11,077 nt of DNA from an uncultured Saprospiraceae bacterium (lineage in GTDB: Bacteria; Bacteroidota; Bacteroidia; Chitinophagales; Saprospiraceae): NCBI GenBank assembly GCA_937969485.1, contig CALBVQ010000060.1:1-11077 (forward strand). Direction: 5' to 3'. Below are positions 7,900 through 11,077 of this stretch, in pieces. A model generated the notes under the pieces. The model searched no databases and had not been told where the DNA came from. It was given only the letters and a program-made list of their open reading frames with translations. A program made the position numbers and the translations under genes. Within the stretch, counting starts at the first letter, position 1. The number at the start of each line of letters is the position of its first letter.

Positions 7900-7937
7900 C
7901 AATTGTATCTGAAGAGTATCACTTTTCTTACAAAAAA
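7900..7937 (-). promoter_or_regulatory. Candidate Bacteroidota promoter for the barrel gene
   Basis: Minus strand TTTTTTG (7937-7931), 23 bases, TACAATTG (7907-7900). The latter matches seven of eight positions of TAnnTTTG, and the -33 box and spacing are at the long end of the normal range. Transcription would begin near 7895, downstream of the GTG at 7922, which argues that translation starts further inside the frame. This is a motif match only. Confidence 0.3.
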
Positions 7938-7974
7938 TCTTTGCTAATCGATAATTGATATTTTATTCTTTACC

Positions 7975-8106
7975 ATGATTACTTTTTTTAATAAAACATA
8001 TAGATTTTTTGTCATAATATTGAGCTTAATTATATATGTAATAGGCTATTCAACAATTTCTTATAAATTATCAAGAAACTATATGATTTCAAAGGCGCCC
8101 GTTTAA
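7975..8106 (+). CDS. Possible 43-residue single-pass membrane peptide
   Basis: An open frame with ATG 7975-7977 and TAA 8104-8106 lies in the divergent gap between the barrel gene and the peroxidase gene. It encodes 43 residues: a basic N-terminus (MITFFNKTYR), a strongly hydrophobic stretch (FFVIILSLIIYVIGYS, about 11-26) and a polar basic tail ending SKAPV. A stop-free run of this length is somewhat unusual in such AT-rich DNA, and the topology is sensible for a small inner membrane protein. Against it: the composition (I, Y, F, L, K, S) is what AT-rich non-coding DNA gives, no clear TAnnTTTG box precedes it, and there is no homology evidence. It would be an orphan gene with unknown role. 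Confidence 0.2.
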   Translation: MITFFNKTYRFFVIILSLIIYVIGYSTISYKLSRNYMISKAPV

Positions 8107-8120
8107 CAAATCCTTAGGTC

Positions 8121-8158
8121 TTTTTGCTTTTCAATACCCACACTTTACTGTATCTTTG
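8121..8158 (+). promoter_or_regulatory. Promoter of the peroxidase gene
   Basis: TATCTTTG at 8151-8158 is a perfect match to the Bacteroidota -7 element TAnnTTTG. A TTTTTG stretch at 8121-8126 can serve as the -33 element, with a 24-base gap, slightly longer than usual. Transcription should begin around 8162-8168, at or just before the ATG at 8168. The TTG at 8156-8158 is therefore part of the promoter, not a start codon. Confidence 0.65.
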
Positions 8159-8167
8159 CAGTGGCTT

Positions 8168-10099
8168 ATGCGGAAAAGTTATACTATCATACTAAATGTA
8201 AGGTTTTTGTCTGTGACAATCTTTACTTTGATTTCTTTAGTCTTACAAGGACAAGAGAACAGATCTTTTGGTGGAGAAGGTAATAATATAGACAATATTA
8301 CTTGGGGGGCTTCACATTCTCAATTGATTAGAGTTACAACTCCAGCGTATGAAGATGGTATTTCTAGCCCTGCTTCCCCTAATAGGCTAAATCCACGAGA
8401 AATCTCAAATTTACTTTTTGATCAACAAGATCAGCTAAATGACAAGTTAAGCCTCAGTGATTTTGTTTGGGTTTTTGGGCAATTTATTGACCATGATATT
8501 TCACATGTAGAGAATTTCGAAGCTTCTACTAATCCGGATGAAGCTTATAATATCATTCCACCATTAGGCGATCCTGTCTTTTCATCCGGAGACATAATTC
8601 CTATGATGAGATCTCTTGCAACAGAGGGAACTGGAACCGGACCTAATAATGTGCGAGAGCACGATAATGCTATTTCAGCTTTTATTGACGGAAGTGCAAT
8701 TTACGGATCTACCAAGGAGCGAGCAGATTGGTTGCGTACTTTTCAAGATGGAAAACTAAAAACTAGTCAAGGCGACAATCTGCCATGGAACACTACAACT
8801 GGGGAATTTAATGCACCAGCTGCTTCGAATGTGCCTTTCATGGAGTCAAGTGGTCTTCTATCTAAATTTTACGTAGCTGGAGATGTGAGAGCTAATGAGA
8901 ATCCGTTGTTACTTGCAATGCATACTATTTTTGTTCGTGAGCACAACAAGGTATGTGACGAATTAATTGCTGATTCACCTGCATTACAAGATGAAGAAAT
9001 ATACCAACTTGCACGAAAAATTGTAGGTGGGAAACTGCAAGCAATTGTATATAATGAGTGGTTACCAGCAATGAATATTAAGATTCCATCTTACAATGGT
9101 TATTCAAGCCAAGTAAATCCTGGAGTTACTAATGTATTCTCTGCAGCAGCTTTTAGAATGGGCCATACGCTTATCAATAGCAATATCATTAGAATGCGAA
9201 ATAATGGAGATCTGATTTCTAAAGGTAATATTGCACTAAAAGATGCTTTTTTTAATCCCTTAGCCATAGACTTGGCCGGTGGAATAGAGCCATATATAAA
9301 AGGTATGGGCACCCAAATCCAGCAAGATTTTGATTGTAAAATCGTAGGTGATGTAAGGAACTTCTTATTCGGTGCACCAGGGCAAGGAGGTTTAGATCTT
9401 GCGGCAATAAACATTAATAGAGGAAGAGAAAGAGGTTTGCCTGACTATAACACAGTCCGAGAGAATTTCGGATTACCTAATTTAGATAACTTCACTGAAC
9501 TTTGTGATGATCCTGAAGTGGCAGTGCTACTGGAAGAGATATATCAAGACATTGATGATGTTGATCCTTGGGTGGGTATGTTAGCTGAAATTCATTTAGA
9601 GAATTCTTTATTTGGAGAGTTGGTAATGACCATTATGGAAAAACAATTTAGATCGCTAAGAGATGGTGATAGATTCTTTTACCTTAATGACGATGCCTTA
9701 AACAATGAGTGGAAAGAACTTATTCACAATACTACTTTGCACAATATTGTAATGCGTAACACTTCTATCGATCTGATGCAGACTGAGGTTTTTAAAGCAA
9801 TGAATCATCAAGACATCCCGAATGGTCCAGAAATTTCAGAAGTAGACCTAACTGTGGCAATATTCCCTAATCCTGTGACTGATCATTTTTATTTGAAAGC
9901 GTACAGTGACGCTGATAAGCAAGCGACAGTAAACATTTACAGTAATGCAGGCCTAGCTGTCTATACGCAGCTAGTTGAGCTTGAGAAAGGTGAAAATACT
10001 ATTTTAATCGATCTAGATGAGTTACTTGAAACAGGTATATATAATGTGCAGTTAATCAGTAACGACGCATTTTCAATTAGTCGCTTCTACAAGGAATAA
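8168..10099 (+). CDS. Secreted animal-type (myeloperoxidase-like) haem peroxidase with T9SS type A sorting domain
   Basis: A 643-residue exported peroxidase that should oxidise halides or organic substrates with hydrogen peroxide outside the cell. Residues 1 to about 29 form a signal peptide (MRKSYTI, then hydrophobic, ending LVLQGQ). The peroxidase domain covers about 40-550 and has the key residues of the cyclooxygenase-peroxidase superfamily: distal site FGQFIDHD (Q105, D108, H109, D110), calcium loop SAFIDGS (S170, F172, D174, S176), GDVRANENP (R241, E244), MHTIFVREHN, proximal histidine FRMGHTLI (H333), and ININRGRERGLPDYN with the asparagine that supports the proximal histidine (N415). 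D108 and E244 match the residues that form ester bonds to haem in mammalian enzymes; the position of the myeloperoxidase sulfonium methionine is Asn. About 563-643 is a T9SS type A sorting domain (IFPNPVTDHFYL). I chose ATG 8168 because the TTG four codons earlier lies in the -7 box. The gene is alone on its strand. Confidence 0.93.
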   Translation: MRKSYTIILNVRFLSVTIFTLISLVLQGQENRSFGGEGNNIDNITWGASHSQLIRVTTPAYEDGISSPASPNRLNPREISNLLFDQQDQLNDKLSLSDFVWVFGQFIDHDISHVENFEASTNPDEAYNIIPPLGDPVFSSGDIIPMMRSLATEGTGTGPNNVREHDNAISAFIDGSAIYGSTKERADWLRTFQDGKLKTSQGDNLPWNTTTGEFNAPAASNVPFMESSGLLSKFYVAGDVRANENPLLLAMHTIFVREHNKVCDELIADSPALQDEEIYQLARKIVGGKLQAIVYNEWLPAMNIKIPSYNGYSSQVNPGVTNVFSAAAFRMGHTLINSNIIRMRNNGDLISKGNIALKDAFFNPLAIDLAGGIEPYIKGMGTQIQQDFDCKIVGDVRNFLFGAPGQGGLDLAAININRGRERGLPDYNTVRENFGLPNLDNFTELCDDPEVAVLLEEIYQDIDDVDPWVGMLAEIHLENSLFGELVMTIMEKQFRSLRDGDRFFYLNDDALNNEWKELIHNTTLHNIVMRNTSIDLMQTEVFKAMNHQDIPNGPEISEVDLTVAIFPNPVTDHFYLKAYSDADKQATVNIYSNAGLAVYTQLVELEKGENTILIDLDELLETGIYNVQLISNDAFSISRFYKE

Positions 10100-10102
10100 T
10101 AT

Positions 10103-10984
10103 TTATCCTTTTTTGTAATCGGCGTGTTTCCATCTTCTATGCGACCATAGCCAATCCTCTGGTTTGTTTCTTATCGTTTTTTCTAGCCTTTTCATGAATT
10201 CCTGAGTATTTTCTCCATATGGTTTTAGCTCATCTTTAGGGCTCGAGATCCAGTCAAGTTCTATCTCATAATAACCCCTTTTTATCCTAGTGATTTCGCA
10301 AAAGACAACAGGTAATTTGTGCCTAGCTACGTATTTTTCTACTCCATGTAAGCATGGTGTGTTTATTCCAAGAAAATCAAACCATAAAGCGAGTTCAGGC
10401 TTGGTTGGAGACTGGTCTGCTGCTAGTAGAAATAGACTACTCTTATCACAATATTCGGCAAAAATTGAGCTAGTGTCATTAATGTCAGCTAAGATCGTAC
10501 CACTTTTAGCCCGTTTTCTTATTACGTATTTGTTAATGTGGTGATTGGCTAAAGGCTTGAAGAACCCAATGATGGTATGCTGGACGAAGAAATTGGGTGA
10601 GAAGGCGCCCCATTCCCAGTTTCCGTAATGTCCGGTTACTAGGATGACTGATTGTTTATTTTTATAGGCTTCCGCCAAAAGCTCACCATTTAAGCATTTG
10701 TGCCGTTTCATGATTTCTTGCTTATTTATAGAAAACCCTTTAAAACCTTCCAATATAATATCCGATAAATTTAAGTATATCTTGCGTATTAGTTCTTTTT
10801 TCTCAGAGGGTTTGATTTCTGGGAAAACTCTATCAAGGTTATCTTCAATTGTTGAAAGTCGGTACCTAACTACCTTTCTCAGCAGAAAAGCCACCATGTT
10901 ACTTATTCTATAAAATAATGGAAATGGAGTTAAGTAGAAAAAGAAGACGGCAAACCTAAAAATTAAGTAATTGATAAATTTCAT
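10103..10984 (-). CDS. Lipid A biosynthesis acyltransferase, LpxL/HtrB family
   Basis: A 293-residue lysophospholipid/lipid A acyltransferase, which transfers a secondary acyl chain onto a lipid A precursor at the cytoplasmic face of the inner membrane. Length is normal for the family. Residues about 5-37 form a hydrophobic N-terminal membrane segment. The catalytic HX4E motif is HYGNWE (H119, E124) within VILVTGHYGNWEWG. Further family landmarks are AADQSP (188-193), DFLG followed by the E/YVARHKLPVV helix-strand (203-227), and the C-terminal PEDWLWSHRRWK block (275-286). Bacteroidota often carry one or more LpxL-like enzymes, so the acyl position cannot be assigned from this sequence. The ATG at 10982-10984 fits the usual N-terminus of the family. 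Its stop (10103-10105) is 3 bases from that of the convergent peroxidase gene. Confidence 0.92.
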   Translation of the reverse strand: MKFINYLIFRFAVFFFYLTPFPLFYRISNMVAFLLRKVVRYRLSTIEDNLDRVFPEIKPSEKKELIRKIYLNLSDIILEGFKGFSINKQEIMKRHKCLNGELLAEAYKNKQSVILVTGHYGNWEWGAFSPNFFVQHTIIGFFKPLANHHINKYVIRKRAKSGTILADINDTSSIFAEYCDKSSLFLLAADQSPTKPELALWFDFLGINTPCLHGVEKYVARHKLPVVFCEITRIKRGYYEIELDWISSPKDELKPYGENTQEFMKRLEKTIRNKPEDWLWSHRRWKHADYKKG

Positions 10985-10988
10985 ATTC

Positions 10989-11023
10989 CAAAGCTATATG
11001 ATTTTTACTTTCGGTCTGCAAAA
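10989..11023 (-). promoter_or_regulatory. Promoter of the lipid A acyltransferase gene, leading to a leaderless or near-leaderless mRNA
   Basis: On the minus strand TTTTG (11023-11019), 22 bases, TAGCTTTG (10996-10989): a full match to TAnnTTTG with acceptable spacing to a -33 box. Only four bases (GAAT order on the minus strand) separate the -7 box from the ATG at 10984, so transcription should start at or within a base or two of the start codon. The remaining sequence to the window edge (11024-11077) is AT-rich and shows no gene. Confidence 0.6.
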
Positions 11024-11077
11024 CTTATTTTTTTTGTGTATTTTGTTGCTTTATCCCTACATGTATTAGGTTTTCTT

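Noticed and set aside
8156..8167. TTG at 8156 as the peroxidase start
   Set aside because: The TTG is the last three bases of the -7 promoter box, and ATG 8168 gives a better signal peptide.
9100..9414. 104-codon minus strand frame inside the peroxidase gene
   Set aside because: It lies antisense to the proximal histidine region of a well supported peroxidase and has no features of its own.

Overview
The window comes from a Bacteroidota genome, most likely a marine or environmental flavobacterium, saprospirian or cytophagian. Three things point there: AT-rich DNA, two large exported proteins that end in type IX secretion system (T9SS) type A sorting domains, and Bacteroidota-type promoter boxes of the form TAnnTTTG just upstream of genes. 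Shine-Dalgarno sites are absent or weak and leaders are A-rich, as expected for this phylum.

Layout. Bases 1-92 hold the last 29 codons of a + strand gene cut by the window edge. Bases 72-215 look like a small repeat element bounded by a 10-bp direct repeat, followed by a second imperfect palindrome (225-296) and a strong terminator hairpin (333-369). On the minus strand lie a 1207-residue secreted zinc metalloprotease (391-4014) and, upstream of it, a roughly 1160-residue outer membrane beta-barrel protein (4314 to about 7787). About 370 bases of AT-rich divergent DNA separate the latter from a + strand secreted animal-type haem peroxidase (8168-10099). That gene converges, with 3 bases between stop codons, on a minus strand lipid A acyltransferase of the LpxL/HtrB family (10103-10984). 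The rest of the window (10985-11077) is the acyltransferase promoter region and AT-rich sequence.

How the genes fit together. All four complete genes act at or beyond the cell envelope. The protease and peroxidase each have an N-terminal signal peptide and a C-terminal T9SS sorting domain, so both should cross the outer membrane and be released or anchored to surface lipopolysaccharide. The barrel protein sits in the outer membrane, and the acyltransferase modifies lipid A, the outer leaflet lipid. Nothing in the sequence proves a shared pathway: the genes are on different strands and are probably separate transcription units. I see no tRNA, rRNA, CRISPR array, transposase or phage gene.

Most worth a second look: the unusual start region of the barrel gene (no ATG, a leader hairpin and an upstream mini-ORF); the matching hairpins with a CGGAAG core at 4171-4188 and 7801-7818; near-leaderless promoters at the peroxidase and acyltransferase genes; a possible cysteine switch in the protease; and the complete myeloperoxidase-like active site in a T9SS cargo protein.
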